Shown piece after piece: positions 14,959 through 24,669 of a DNA stretch of 64,000 bases (positions are counted from its first letter, which is position 1; each line of letters opens with the position of its first letter). The stretch comes from DAMCZI01 sp032095175. Its GTDB lineage: Bacteria > Bacillota > Clostridia > Clostridiales > Caloramatoraceae. Position numbers and translations under genes: made by a program. A model generated the notes under the pieces. The model saw only the letters and a list, made by a program, of their open reading frames with translations, was not told the DNA's origin and ran no database searches. The stretch covers positions 4,174 to 68,173 of the forward strand of contig DAMCZI010000028.1 in assembly GCA_032095175.1 (NCBI GenBank), in the 5' to 3' direction.

Positions 14959-16569
14959 TTAGTTAGTTACAGCAGCTTCCTCATTTCTTACAATTCTAGC
15001 TTCTGCTTTGTTGATAATCTCATCTGGATAGCCAATGTACTTTAATATTCTTATTGCATTTCTCGTTGGAGAAACACCCTTCTTTATTAAGTAATCAAAT
15101 TTCAAACCATTTTCATCTACATCTTCTCTAAAATAATAGCAATCATAATTTTCTACTATTTTAGTAAGCTCTAAGTCATGGGTAGCAACAAGCACTAACG
15201 CATTGTTGTTTATTAAATAATTAAGTATTTCCACTGCTGCAGAAACCCTTTCTGTAGGATTCGTTCCTCTAAATATTTCATCTATGAAGCTTAATAGAGG
15301 TACTTCATTATTACAGGAATTTATTATATTAAGTAGTGCTTCAGCTTCTCCCAAATAATAGCTCTTTCCACTCATTAGGTTATCGTCTGGACTTATGGAA
15401 CTTATAATTCTAAAGTATCCTGCTTTATAATGATCAGCAGTACAGGTATATATAGTTTGCGCCAAAAGAGCATTTACCCCAAGAGTTCTTAAGAAGGTGG
15501 ATTTACCAGACATATTGGAGCCTGTTAATATGACCCCTCGATTATCCATTGTTATACTGTTAGCCACAGGCTTCTCAATTAGAGGATGAACTATATTAGT
15601 GGCCTCAATAAATCTCTTGCCCATCTCAAGCTCAGGCTCTACATACTTATCTAGTCCAACTCTATAGGAGGCTGCAGATATTAAAGCATCAATCTCTCCT
15701 AGGGTTAAATATAATTTCTTAATTTCCTCTCTGTATTTGTTTATTTCATCAATAACAGCATAAAAGGCTCTTTCTTCTGCTAAAAAGAAAATATATATAT
15801 ATTCTGTTAGTGAACTTAAAAAGTCACCATTTATCACATTAATATTAAGAAATGCCGTTCTTCTAGCTATCTTTTTACACTTAGCAGCACAGCTTTTTAA
15901 TGCCTCTTCATGTTTATTAATTTCTGAAATATTTATTTTTGAAATCTTTTCTGCAGTTCTTATCGTTGCTCCTAAATATGTTACTGCCGACTGCTGTCCA
16001 AAGGTAATTTTCTTTTCTCTATAATGTATAGACATGTTAATAACTAACACCATAAATAAAGGAAAGCCAACCATCTTAAATCCAAGGAAAGGAATTGCTG
16101 CAATTAATGCTAAAGAAGCTAATGCCATAAAACTGTAACAAAATCTCTTTACCTTGCTTCCAATAACACGTCCCCATATCAGAGGTAATATACCAATTTC
16201 CTTCCTGCCAAGCTTATACAGCTCCAGCTGGACCTTTTCTCTTATATCTGTATTTTTTTGAAAAAACTCTATTAATTCTTTTCTATTATGAAGCTTCTCT
16301 TCATCAATAAGGGGGCTTCTTAGCATAGAATAAAAAACTTGCTCACCTGGTGTGGATAAAGTCCTGTCCAGCTCTTTGAACAACTCATCCATATTTAAAT
16401 CCTGCCAGGTTTGATCATTTATATAAAACTCATCAGGTTTATCCTCTTTAACACAATTAAAGAGTTCCTTCATATCTTTAACCTTTCTTTTCCTATATAC
16501 CTTCTTACCCCATTTGTCTCTAATTGCAGCTAGAGCTTTTCTATTCCAAATACTTTGAATTATATTCAT
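14959..16569 (-). CDS. MutS-family ATPase with membrane segments
   Basis: A 536-residue protein with the MutS C-terminal ATPase: Walker A TGSNMSGKSTFLRTLG, Walker B LLSFIDEIFRGTNPTE and VLVATHDLEL. It is shorter than MutS (~850) or MutS2 (~780) and lacks the N-terminal mismatch-binding domain and the Smr nuclease. Two adjacent hydrophobic stretches (about residues 143-160 and 162-182) look like a membrane hairpin, placing the ATPase on the cytoplasmic face. Clostridia commonly carry such small MutS-like proteins, whose role is not established to my knowledge. Mismatch repair is unlikely without the sensing domain. Only a weak ribosome site is visible, and it may be cotranscribed with the YitT gene 66 bp upstream. 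Confidence 0.85.
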   Translation of the reverse strand: MNIIQSIWNRKALAAIRDKWGKKVYRKRKVKDMKELFNCVKEDKPDEFYINDQTWQDLNMDELFKELDRTLSTPGEQVFYSMLRSPLIDEEKLHNRKELIEFFQKNTDIREKVQLELYKLGRKEIGILPLIWGRVIGSKVKRFCYSFMALASLALIAAIPFLGFKMVGFPLFMVLVINMSIHYREKKITFGQQSAVTYLGATIRTAEKISKINISEINKHEEALKSCAAKCKKIARRTAFLNINVINGDFLSSLTEYIYIFFLAEERAFYAVIDEINKYREEIKKLYLTLGEIDALISAASYRVGLDKYVEPELEMGKRFIEATNIVHPLIEKPVANSITMDNRGVILTGSNMSGKSTFLRTLGVNALLAQTIYTCTADHYKAGYFRIISSISPDDNLMSGKSYYLGEAEALLNIINSCNNEVPLLSFIDEIFRGTNPTERVSAAVEILNYLINNNALVLVATHDLELTKIVENYDCYYFREDVDENGLKFDYLIKKGVSPTRNAIRILKYIGYPDEIINKAEARIVRNEEAAVTN

Positions 16570-16635
16570 CTTTTATCACTTCTCTTCCTCTATATAATTA
16601 AATTACCGCTGTATAATAAAGTATTCATAATAATA

Positions 16636-17481
16636 TTACTGTATATTTTGAAAGCCCTGTCCTAATACTTCATGTGCAGTATTCACAATGATAAATGCAT
16701 CTGGATAATTCTTCTTAATAAACACCCTTAGCTTTATTAGTTGAGATCTATCCATTACAGAATATACTAATTTTCTTTTTTCATTTGTATACCCACCTTC
16801 TGCTTCAAAGATACTGCATCCTCTGTTTATTTCATTAATAATATACTCTCTAATCATATCACAATTATTTGAATATACCGTAACTGCCTTTACAGAACTA
16901 AATCCTTCAATAATTTTATCTATGATTATTCCATTTAAGATTACACAAATAAATGCATACAATGCACTTGATATTCCAAAGGTAATACCTGCAAAAATGA
17001 CCACCAGAACGTCTACCGCTTGCATGGCTTTTCCCATATCAATGTGAAAATACTTATTAAGTATCTTTGCAATAATATCCGTCCCTCCAGTAGAAGCATT
17101 TTGTGAAAAAACAATACCAAGGCCTGTCCCAACCATTAGGGTACCAATAATGACCGAAAGCAAAATATCATTTGTAAGTTTTTGTGGTGTAAATACCTTT
17201 TCTATAAACCACATCGCACCTGATATTCCAAAGCTTGCATAAATAGTTTTCGCTCCAAAATTGCCTCCTATAAATATAAACCCTATAATAAAAAGCACTA
17301 CATTCATTGCCATCATAAGCATTCCCATTGGTAAAGAGGGTATATAGTGGCTTATCGCCATAGAAATACCTGTAATCCCTCCCCCCGTAATATTAGAGGG
17401 AACATAAAAATACTGAACTCCAATACTAGCCAATATGAAACCTATCGTTATGATAAAATACTCCTTTATTCTGTCCATCAT
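16636..17481 (-). CDS. YitT family membrane protein (DUF161 plus DUF2179)
   Basis: A 281-residue protein with five or six N-terminal membrane helices (VQYFYVPSNITGGGITGIS and FSQNASTGGTDIIAKI are family motifs) and a C-terminal cytoplasmic DUF2179 domain (KAVTVYSNN to FIIVNTAHEVLGQGF). I chose the start MMDRIKEYF at 17481, which follows AAAGGA; the longer frame from 17721 runs through a promoter and an inverted repeat. Transport function is unproven for the family. The MutS-like gene follows in the same direction. Confidence 0.9.
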   Translation of the reverse strand: MMDRIKEYFIITIGFILASIGVQYFYVPSNITGGGITGISMAISHYIPSLPMGMLMMAMNVVLFIIGFIFIGGNFGAKTIYASFGISGAMWFIEKVFTPQKLTNDILLSVIIGTLMVGTGLGIVFSQNASTGGTDIIAKILNKYFHIDMGKAMQAVDVLVVIFAGITFGISSALYAFICVILNGIIIDKIIEGFSSVKAVTVYSNNCDMIREYIINEINRGCSIFEAEGGYTNEKRKLVYSVMDRSQLIKLRVFIKKNYPDAFIIVNTAHEVLGQGFQNIQ

Positions 17482-17610
17482 TTCTAATTTTCCTTTCATT
17501 TGTAAACTTCTATAAAAAGTTCTCCAAACTTTGCTTCTGATATTTAATCTAACTACTAATATTGCATCAATTAAGAAAACTTTCCACACACTATTGTAGC
17601 ATAATCCACA

Positions 17611-17639
17611 ATTATAGGGTAGAAAAGATTTAAAGACAA
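17611..17639 (-). promoter_or_regulatory. Probable promoter of the YitT gene
   Basis: On the minus strand TTGTCT (17639-17634) and TATAAT (17616-17611) are 17 bp apart. They lie ~130 bp before the chosen start and inside the longer frame that would otherwise begin at 17721. Confidence 0.55.
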
Positions 17640-17710
17640 AAGCCTTTACAAAAGAGAATTTATTCTCCATTCTCTGTCGGCTGTTTCCTTTAAATCCAGT
17701 CAACAAATTC

Positions 17711-17754
17711 AACAGGCACATGGATACATTTCATTAATATCCATGTGCCTGTTA
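17711..17754. repeat. Inverted repeat upstream of the YitT gene
   Basis: AACAGGCACATGGATA and its perfect complement are separated by 12 bp. There is no T-run on either side, so it is not a clear terminator. It could be an operator or a remnant of a mobile palindrome. The remainder of 17482-17958 holds the YitT promoter and the hairpin at 17886-17948 only. Confidence 0.5.
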
Positions 17755-17885
17755 TTAATCACAACTTATTTAATATGAATATTTCATTACTTACCTGATA
17801 TAGTAATGCCACAAACTGCAATCCAAGTAAGTATAAGCCCCCTCCTTTTTTAGGATATGATATCATTTTATTTAACCATTTACAG

Positions 17886-17948
17886 CTAAAGGTGATAGTT
17901 CCAAAGAGAGGAGGTTTGTTCTTTATCTCTAGCGATTAGCACCTTTAG
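17886..17948 (-). terminator. Probable terminator of GNAT-fusion paralog B
   Basis: Outer arms CTAAAGGTG and CACCTTTAG with an inner AAAGAGA/TCTCTTT-type pairing lie 11 bp after the stop codon at 17959. The following T-run is weak. Confidence 0.5.
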
Positions 17949-17958
17949 ACTTTCCCAA

Positions 17959-20900
17959 TTAAAACCTTATATTATTTAAACACTTAAGTAGTTTATCGGG
18001 TATATGCTCCTCTGTAAAAATATAAAATGTTGGATCTGTAAATAAACTTTCACCATGTGCCATATTTAGATCTCTTATTATACCGCAAAAATTATCCTTA
18101 TCATTTATTAAAAGTCGTGTTACACATTTATCATAATCTGTGTATATCTGAAGTTTGTCATTGATTTCATCATTACCAAAATACAAAGAGGTATTTGGAT
18201 ATATTTGAATTTCTTCAGTACTAGGTCTCAATGTTGTAATTTCCTTATGGGGTTCTTTAAAGCACACATAATTTTTGATTATATCATTATTAATATTGAA
18301 GAAATTCTTATTCATAAAGCACATTTCTTTCATATACTTCCCCATATTATTAACAAACTCAGATGTATGGCATAAAACAGGAATTCCTGGAAGCATTAAA
18401 TAATAGTCGTTTATTATTAATCCTTTGTATTCATCATTTTCTTGAATATATAAACATGCTTTAATTCCACTCCATTTATTTTTATAAGCATCTTCTATTT
18501 CAACAAACTCTGCTGTTATTTTTTCCTTTGATAGATGAGCAGAATTATTAAACCAATTTCTTGGTACAGTTTGTATTCCCCCAAACCAAGGGTTGAACCA
18601 AGTCCTCATCCCTAAATGTGGAAATGAGCTTTCAATATAGTCAATACCCTTATATTTTAATGAGTATATCCCATTACTATAATCAGGAGAAGCCTTAACC
18701 TCAATTTCTCCATTGATCATTGAATAAACAGTATAGTTTTCTTTATTTACTATTTCTGTTTTTATAGGTGTGTCCTTAACTTTAAATATAGCTGCTTTTT
18801 TATGTAATGATAAGTTTCCTATATTTGCTTTTATGGATATAATATCAGTATTGGATTTATCAAGCATAGGAATATTAATTGTTGCATTCAATACTTTATC
18901 CTCAATGATTTTTTTGACACAGCGAATAGATTTATTTTGAGATTCAATTATTACTTCACCATCAAAAGGCAACTGCTTATGCTCTATTAATTCCACAGAA
19001 ATATTATCTTTAATAATTGGATTATTATTGTTTATAGTCACTTCAAATTCTGGTACTGTATTCAAGTTTAGTAATCTTGATTCTTTTAAAACAAAGCTTC
19101 GTAAATCTTGCCAAGTTTCAAAGGTTGTCAAGGCTGTATAAATAGATTTTGTCACTTTTTTAGCATTTCCCTGAATTTTGCCAAGGTTGTGTTCAAAATA
19201 TATATAAGGCCATTCACCAAAATTTACCTTTAAATCTTCATCCCACCAAAGACTTCTTGAACCACCTTTATATTTTGTAAAAATCCAATTTTCATTTAGC
19301 CTTTCGCTTTGGAAAAGCATTGCTTCCCAAAAACATATATTGGATAACTGTATAATCCTATTATCATAGGGTAAAAATGCTCCCATAAGCTCATTATGAA
19401 ATACTTCTTGTTTTAACCATATTTCATCAGTCGTTTCATTTGAGGACAAATTACATATTTCATAATTAGATTCTACAATTCCGTTGTTTAAAATCTTTAT
19501 GACTAAAGTCACCTTGATTTTATCATAATCTGCAAAACCATAGTCTGCTTTAAGCACAATATAATCATCTTCTTTGTACCAATGAACATTTGCAGCATTT
19601 TTATTTGCAAATTCCTCAGAATAAGGTAATCCTAATCTTGGGTATTCCAAAATAGTTTCAATATGCTTTTTATCAAATTTTTTGAAGCTTACCTCATTAT
19701 AGTCCTTATTTAAAATTACAGTATAGGAACCATTAACTACTATATAATTGTCTTGAGTTTCTGCACCAAAAGCTTCATCTCTTCCCTTTATAAACTCTAC
19801 TATATTTGTCTTAAACAAAATACATTCACCATTTTTTAATGCAGCCTTAACATCAAGTGAAGAAGAAAAAACAGTTGGCTTGTTTAAAATAAAGGGTAAT
19901 TCTAATGAAATTCTCTCCTGCTTCTTTATTGGGATACTAAAACTTCTTTTTAATAACTTTATATCCTTATTTTCTGGAATTTCAAATTCTAAAACAGCAT
20001 CCTCATGCATGTTACTTTCTATATCAATGTACATTTTATAAGTTTGTCCAACAAATCTTTCAATACTCTCAGATAAAAGCGATATTTTTGCTGGAATTTT
20101 TGGAATAATCCCAAGTCTAAATAAAGCCTTTTTACCATTTATAGAAATTTCTGATACCACAGCAGGATGTGTTTTATACTCATTAACCTCCCTATCAATA
20201 GGCTCTATAAACAATTCTCCATCAACTATTTCTGTATCAATAACATTAATATTTTCATTAAAATCAAATTTGATATTTTTATCATTATGTCCCTTTATTT
20301 CTATCCCCAAAGGCTTTCCTGTTTTATTAACAATTTTATAGGAAACCTTGTAGGCTCTTCCAAATATAAGGCATTGATTTTCTATAGACATAGAAATTAA
20401 ATAATCTTCTGTTTCAATAAGTCTTAGCCCTCTTCCTCTCCTTTCAAATTCCATTCTAAGGCTACTGCCTTCATTTTCCCAATTATATTCATAAAACTCA
20501 AAATCCCCTTCACTTCTCCCATCAGGTTCCATATCTATGTTTCTTATTAAATCCCTATACCAGTCTATATTTTTAAAATACTCCATAATTGCTTCAGTTT
20601 GAAAAACATAGGGAATAAAGTTCATTAAATGAGAACCTCCATCATTTTCCAGAAAAAAGCCGCATCTTTTGTATAACGGTATAGACTTTGTATTAGATGA
20701 CCATGAATAAAGCTCTAATCTTGGGACCTTAGCTTCTGTAGTTCTTTCAATTGCTTTTTTAACAAGTGTTTTACCTATTCCCATGCCATGACAATCAAAT
20801 CTTGCATTTAATAGTTTAATCTCGAGCGCTCCCTCATCTTCTGCATACTCTTTTATATTGCAATAACCAAGAACTTCATTATTTTTTATGGCTAGAAAAG

Positions 20901-21054
20901 TATCTGAATTTGTTTTTTCACTCTGTTCTGATAAAACTTGCTCTTCTGTCTTATTGGAGTACCATCCATTCCACCCTTCAGAACTCAATCTCCACATTCT
21001 TGCAACTTCACCTGCGTAAGATGGATCATATTCTATGATTTTTAAATTCTCCAT
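17959..21054 (-). CDS. Giant GNAT fusion protein, paralog B
   Basis: A 1031-residue paralog of the protein at 9474-12581, colinear over its whole length from MENLKIIEYDPSYAGE to the shared ending KCLNNIRF. The GNAT domain has FDCHGMGIGKTLVKK. The C-terminal part again shows NGIVESNYEICNLSSN and TWFNPWFGGIQTVPRNWFNN. The ribosome site is a run of eight G before ATTT-ATG. The upstream region lacks the shared promoter block found before paralog A, although TATAAT is present ~20 bp before the gene. The two copies are clearly diverged, so the duplication is old. Function is unknown; acetylation of a substrate bound by the C-terminal domains is the simplest model. Confidence 0.8.
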   Translation of the reverse strand: MENLKIIEYDPSYAGEVARMWRLSSEGWNGWYSNKTEEQVLSEQSEKTNSDTFLAIKNNEVLGYCNIKEYAEDEGALEIKLLNARFDCHGMGIGKTLVKKAIERTTEAKVPRLELYSWSSNTKSIPLYKRCGFFLENDGGSHLMNFIPYVFQTEAIMEYFKNIDWYRDLIRNIDMEPDGRSEGDFEFYEYNWENEGSSLRMEFERRGRGLRLIETEDYLISMSIENQCLIFGRAYKVSYKIVNKTGKPLGIEIKGHNDKNIKFDFNENINVIDTEIVDGELFIEPIDREVNEYKTHPAVVSEISINGKKALFRLGIIPKIPAKISLLSESIERFVGQTYKMYIDIESNMHEDAVLEFEIPENKDIKLLKRSFSIPIKKQERISLELPFILNKPTVFSSSLDVKAALKNGECILFKTNIVEFIKGRDEAFGAETQDNYIVVNGSYTVILNKDYNEVSFKKFDKKHIETILEYPRLGLPYSEEFANKNAANVHWYKEDDYIVLKADYGFADYDKIKVTLVIKILNNGIVESNYEICNLSSNETTDEIWLKQEVFHNELMGAFLPYDNRIIQLSNICFWEAMLFQSERLNENWIFTKYKGGSRSLWWDEDLKVNFGEWPYIYFEHNLGKIQGNAKKVTKSIYTALTTFETWQDLRSFVLKESRLLNLNTVPEFEVTINNNNPIIKDNISVELIEHKQLPFDGEVIIESQNKSIRCVKKIIEDKVLNATINIPMLDKSNTDIISIKANIGNLSLHKKAAIFKVKDTPIKTEIVNKENYTVYSMINGEIEVKASPDYSNGIYSLKYKGIDYIESSFPHLGMRTWFNPWFGGIQTVPRNWFNNSAHLSKEKITAEFVEIEDAYKNKWSGIKACLYIQENDEYKGLIINDYYLMLPGIPVLCHTSEFVNNMGKYMKEMCFMNKNFFNINNDIIKNYVCFKEPHKEITTLRPSTEEIQIYPNTSLYFGNDEINDKLQIYTDYDKCVTRLLINDKDNFCGIIRDLNMAHGESLFTDPTFYIFTEEHIPDKLLKCLNNIRF

Positions 21055-21159
21055 AAATGCCCCCCCTTACCTCTTGTGATATTATAATTTCTATATGTAA
21101 CAGTATTTCTATAGGTTATTCTTGTTTTTTATTCTATTGTATAGCAAGTCTTTTTCAAA

Positions 21160-21696
21160 CTATCTCAATTTTTTTCTCATCCAAAGTACCTTTAATTTTT
21201 CCCCAGCAATTTCACCATTATAGGTTGTAAATACCTCAAAGCCTGCTCTTTCATAGGCTTTTAGTGCTCTTTTGTTAAATTCTGCAACACCTAGCCTTAC
21301 ATAATCACCCCTGTAGTTATGATATTTTACTGCAAAATCAACACATGCCATAACAAATTCATGTCCTAAACCATTGCCTGTTAAGTCAGGTCTTTTTCCA
21401 AATCCAATCCACATTTGATAGTCCTTATCTGGATTGTTTTTAACAACATCTATTTCAACATATCCATCATCCTCTGAATTTTCATCAGCCTCATCAAAAA
21501 ACTCAGTCGTTAGTTCCCCAACTAAATTGTCCTTCTCATCTAAAACCGCAAACTTTTCTTTTCCCCATTTTTGTTCTTCAAGCAATAGCTCTTCCTCATT
21601 ATGATAATCATAGATGGAATATTCCCCACCATATTTCCAATTATCAATCATTTCCCTTGCATACTTCTCATTCATCGCAGCAAATTTAAAATTCAT
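21160..21696 (-). CDS. GNAT family N-acetyltransferase
   Basis: A 178-residue acetyltransferase starting MNFKFAAMNEKYARE after GGGGGGAG; an in-frame GTG at 21711 is less likely. The acetyl-CoA loop is RPDLTGNGLGHEFVMA (R-x-x-x-x-G-x-G form), followed by RLGVAEFNKRALKAYERAGF, the typical GNAT beta5-alpha4 strand with N and Y. The N-terminal MIDNWKYGGEYSIYDY region recalls acetyltransferases acting on small-molecule amines. It lies in a run of minus-strand detoxification-like genes. Confidence 0.87.
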   Translation of the reverse strand: MNFKFAAMNEKYAREMIDNWKYGGEYSIYDYHNEEELLLEEQKWGKEKFAVLDEKDNLVGELTTEFFDEADENSEDDGYVEIDVVKNNPDKDYQMWIGFGKRPDLTGNGLGHEFVMACVDFAVKYHNYRGDYVRLGVAEFNKRALKAYERAGFEVFTTYNGEIAGEKLKVLWMRKKLR

Positions 21697-21740
21697 ATTC
21701 TCTCCCCCCACCGAACATAATCATTGTATATTTAAAAGAT

Positions 21741-23003
21741 TTAATTGCTCTTTTCTATTCCCCATAGTGTAATTTTGCCATTGTCATTTCTTCCAAACTC
21801 ATATTGTTCGTCTATCCATGTATGATGAAATATTGTTTCTGATATTGGATAAAATGGCAGCATGTATTCATCATCAATGGTAAAGAACATCTTTTCTTTA
21901 TCTCTTGCCACTGTTAGCTTAATATCTGGTTCTTCATATACTCCCATGTAGCTTTCGTAAACTTTAGGATCAAGGTTAAATATCTCTGGTCTTTTTGGAA
22001 GTTCATATTTTTGACCAAATACTATAGCAGCAAGTACTTCACTGATTTTCCATACAGCTGTAAAACCATAATTGCTTAATACAACAATAGATACTTTATC
22101 ATCAGTATACCTATGCAATTCATTTAAAAAGCCTTCACAGCCTCCTCCATGATTAACTCTTTTTCTATTATATTTTTCATCTATATTCACCCCATATCCA
22201 TAATCATTTTTATATGGTGTTTCCATTTTTTCAAGAGAGGCCTCATTAATAAGCTTTCCATTATGCAAAGCTTGATCCCATAGATACATATCTTCAACTG
22301 TTGAATATATGCCTCCAGATGAAAAAACTGTGTTCATATCTATATACTCACAATGAATTAGATTATCCCCATTTAAATAATATCCTGAAGCACTATTTTG
22401 TATTAGAGTCTTATTGTCATCAACTCCTGTGTTTCTCATTGCCAATGGTTCAAATATATTTTCCTTTAAAAATTGGCTATACTTTTTTCCTGAAACCCTT
22501 TCTATAATAAGTCCTAATAGATAGTATCCTGAATTACTATAGTTCCAACCTTCTCCCGGTTCAAAATCCAATGGCTTATCTTTGAAACTTCCTATTAACT
22601 CTTCAGATGTATATGGAAGCTTGTAAAACTTCTTATGAGAATATGGAATATCAGCATAATTAAAAAATCCTGCTGTATGTGTTAATAAATGGTGAACCGT
22701 AATTCTTTCATCAAATTCAGGGTACTCAGGAAAGTATTTTCTTATGCTGTCATTTACACTAATTAAACCTCTTTCCTCAAGCATTAAGATTGCAACTGCT
22801 GTAAACTGTTTTGTTATGGACCATAGTCTAAATTTTGTTTCAGTTGTATTAGGTATGTTATGCTCAATATTAGCTAATCCATATCCGTCTTTAAATACAA
22901 CCTCCCCTTCTTTTATAACCATTATAGCCCCACTAAAAGCCCATGTTTTTACATACCTATTCATATATTCATCTATTTTTAATTTAATTTCTTCATTAGT
23001 CAT
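21741..23003 (-). CDS. Serine hydrolase of the beta-lactamase/PBP4* family
   Basis: A 420-residue penicillin-recognising-fold protein. S62-x-x-K65 in WSITKQFTA is the nucleophile motif, Y155-S-N157 in NYSNSGYYLLG is the second motif, and H285-G-G in VNHGGGCEGF stands for KTG. There is no signal peptide, so it is cytoplasmic and more likely an esterase or D-aminopeptidase than a secreted beta-lactamase. A small C-terminal domain of ~100 residues follows. No good ribosome site precedes the ATG; instead a palindrome containing a -10 box lies 9 bp upstream, suggesting a very short or leaderless mRNA. Confidence 0.85.
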   Translation of the reverse strand: MTNEEIKLKIDEYMNRYVKTWAFSGAIMVIKEGEVVFKDGYGLANIEHNIPNTTETKFRLWSITKQFTAVAILMLEERGLISVNDSIRKYFPEYPEFDERITVHHLLTHTAGFFNYADIPYSHKKFYKLPYTSEELIGSFKDKPLDFEPGEGWNYSNSGYYLLGLIIERVSGKKYSQFLKENIFEPLAMRNTGVDDNKTLIQNSASGYYLNGDNLIHCEYIDMNTVFSSGGIYSTVEDMYLWDQALHNGKLINEASLEKMETPYKNDYGYGVNIDEKYNRKRVNHGGGCEGFLNELHRYTDDKVSIVVLSNYGFTAVWKISEVLAAIVFGQKYELPKRPEIFNLDPKVYESYMGVYEEPDIKLTVARDKEKMFFTIDDEYMLPFYPISETIFHHTWIDEQYEFGRNDNGKITLWGIEKSN

Positions 23004-23011
23004 ATTTTATC

Positions 23012-23052
23012 TTTAGTGAGGGAGTATATTATAAGTACATACTCTCACTAAA
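23012..23052 (-). promoter_or_regulatory. Operator-like dyad over the -10 of the serine hydrolase gene
   Basis: TTTAGTGAGGGAGTAT is mirrored by ATACTCTCACTAAA. Its centre contains TATAAT on the minus strand (23033-23028). A repressor bound here would block the promoter. The arms resemble no operator that I can name with confidence. Confidence 0.5.
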
Positions 23053-23160
23053 TCTATCCCCCTTTCATTTCAAACACTTTTTTAGTGTTAATAAGTTTTT
23101 AATTGTTTTTTAAGAAGATCGAGAATCAACTCAACTTTGTATTATGGTAGTTATCTATGC

Positions 23161-24108
23161 TTATGAATATATAATTTCTGAAAGATAACCTCCTTCTCCA
23201 TCAGCTAATGAGAGCAATTTATTGTATGCATCCAATTCTTCAAGTTTCCCTTCAGGATTTTCAAACCAAAATTCAAGGAATCGCTGGCGATATAAAATTG
23301 CATACCCTAATATCAAATCAGTGCTACTAGAATCTACTAACATAGGCTTTAACAATTCAATGACATCCCTTTTGTATTGCTGATATTCCTGAGTTTTGCA
23401 GTCACTCATAAAATCGCTTTCATCTGAAAAAAAAGCCAAATTAATAAGGGAATGTAAATCAAGTCCTGAAGGGGCAATCACAGAAAATTCAAAGTCCAAT
23501 AGTGATACGACTCTACCATTAGACCATAATAGGTTGTCCATAGTTATATCTCCATGATTCAATACATGCGTCATTGAATTATGTTTCTCCCAAAAACGCT
23601 CTAAAATACCATAAAAAATATCTATTTGTTCAGCAGAAAAAATTTTTTGATGCTTGCATTTTTCCAAGCATGAATATGTCTCTTTAACATCAAATGAACT
23701 ATACCAAGCCTTCCTACTGGACAAATTCTCGATTTTACTGATATCTACATTATGCAATAGCTCCATCATTCTTAAAATTTGTCTAATTGCTTCAGTTCGT
23801 TCCTTCCAATCCAGCTTGCTCCAAACTTCGCTTAAGTTATTTCCATATATTCGTTTAGAAAGACTCCATTCATATCCATCTGTAATACCTACCGCAATAT
23901 TAACAGGATATCCGATTGTATCAGGTAAATATTTTGATAATCTTACTTCCCGTCCGATTCTATCACTGTCTTTTTTAAATGATAAACGTAAGGCTAAATC
24001 TCCGTTAAGCCAAACTGCATTTGTCCAGCCTCCTGCACGTGCTGCAGTTTTAAAATCTAAACCATAATTACTAAAAATACTTGCTGCTATTCTTTCCTGT
24101 TTGTTCAT
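23161..24108 (-). CDS. Aminoglycoside phosphotransferase (APH) family kinase
   Basis: A 315-residue kinase-fold protein starting after ATAGGAGG. The catalytic loop is H185-G-D187-I-T-M-D-N192, and the metal-binding D205-F-E follows in SLLDFEF. The N-terminal lobe has the expected LALRLSFKK lysine strand. Family members phosphorylate antibiotics (aminoglycosides, macrolides), choline or homoserine. The substrate is not evident, and resistance cannot be claimed. It is followed at 26 bp by a GNAT gene, in a run of similar small-molecule-modifying enzymes. Confidence 0.87.
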   Translation of the reverse strand: MNKQERIAASIFSNYGLDFKTAARAGGWTNAVWLNGDLALRLSFKKDSDRIGREVRLSKYLPDTIGYPVNIAVGITDGYEWSLSKRIYGNNLSEVWSKLDWKERTEAIRQILRMMELLHNVDISKIENLSSRKAWYSSFDVKETYSCLEKCKHQKIFSAEQIDIFYGILERFWEKHNSMTHVLNHGDITMDNLLWSNGRVVSLLDFEFSVIAPSGLDLHSLINLAFFSDESDFMSDCKTQEYQQYKRDVIELLKPMLVDSSSTDLILGYAILYRQRFLEFWFENPEGKLEELDAYNKLLSLADGEGGYLSEIIYS

Positions 24109-24134
24109 AGATTGCCTCCTATAAACCTTTTTTT

Positions 24135-24602
24135 TTATAACAATTCTTTCTCTGCTACCTCTCGTTTTGAGAATTGTAAATCCTTTTGTCTATGATAAAA
24201 TTCATGGGCTTGTTCATTTTCAGCAGTAAATAAATAATATCTTTTTACACCTTTACTCTTAAAATATTCCTCCGCACCTTTGAATAATTTCTTTGCTATC
24301 CCAATGCCTCTCTTATCCTTTAATACATAAACCCAATCGATATATCCTGTTTTTTCACAATCCATCAAGCTCACTATTATAGCTATATCACATCTTCCAA
24401 CAATTTTGCCATCCAATACTGCAGCAATTATTTTATTATTCTCCAGTGTATCAAAGTTAAGATTTACAAGCTGATTATAATATTCTTCCTCATTAAAATC
24501 CTGGAGCCAGATTTCTGGTTCTGTTATTCGTGCTTGTCTTTCAAACTCACATAAAGCTGATAAATACTCCGCTGTAACATATTTTATTACTATATCTTTC
24601 AT
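24135..24602 (-). CDS. GNAT family N-acetyltransferase
   Basis: A 155-residue acetyltransferase, starting after GGGAGG. The acetyl-CoA-binding region is DWVYVLKDKRGIGIAKKLF (K-x-x-G-x-G form), and the C-terminal YLFTAENEQAHEFYHRQ carries N and Y of the last conserved region. It is most like single-domain ribosomal or antibiotic acetyltransferases; the substrate is unknown. It lies between the APH-like gene downstream and an intercistronic hairpin upstream. Confidence 0.85.
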   Translation of the reverse strand: MKDIVIKYVTAEYLSALCEFERQARITEPEIWLQDFNEEEYYNQLVNLNFDTLENNKIIAAVLDGKIVGRCDIAIIVSLMDCEKTGYIDWVYVLKDKRGIGIAKKLFKGAEEYFKSKGVKRYYLFTAENEQAHEFYHRQKDLQFSKREVAEKELL

Positions 24603-24621
24603 TTTTTCCTCCCTAAGTGAC

Positions 24622-24656
24622 AGCCACTTGACATTTCGTTAAGATGTCAAATGGCT
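24622..24656 (-). repeat. Intercistronic hairpin, CTTGACAT family
   Basis: AGCCACTTGACAT faces ATGTCAAATGGCT, between the peptidase-like gene (stop at 24670) and the GNAT start (24602). There is no T-run; the GNAT ribosome site follows. The arms are variants of those at 1537-1590 and 14895-14947. Confidence 0.5.
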
Positions 24657-24669
24657 TAATATATTACAA

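Noticed and set aside
16636..17721. 361-codon version of the YitT protein
   Set aside because: The extra N-terminus runs through a promoter and an inverted repeat and has no ribosome site; the family begins near MDRIKEYF.
23654..24067. 137-codon plus-strand ORF within the APH-like gene
   Set aside because: It is antisense to a gene with complete kinase motifs and has no family features or ribosome site.
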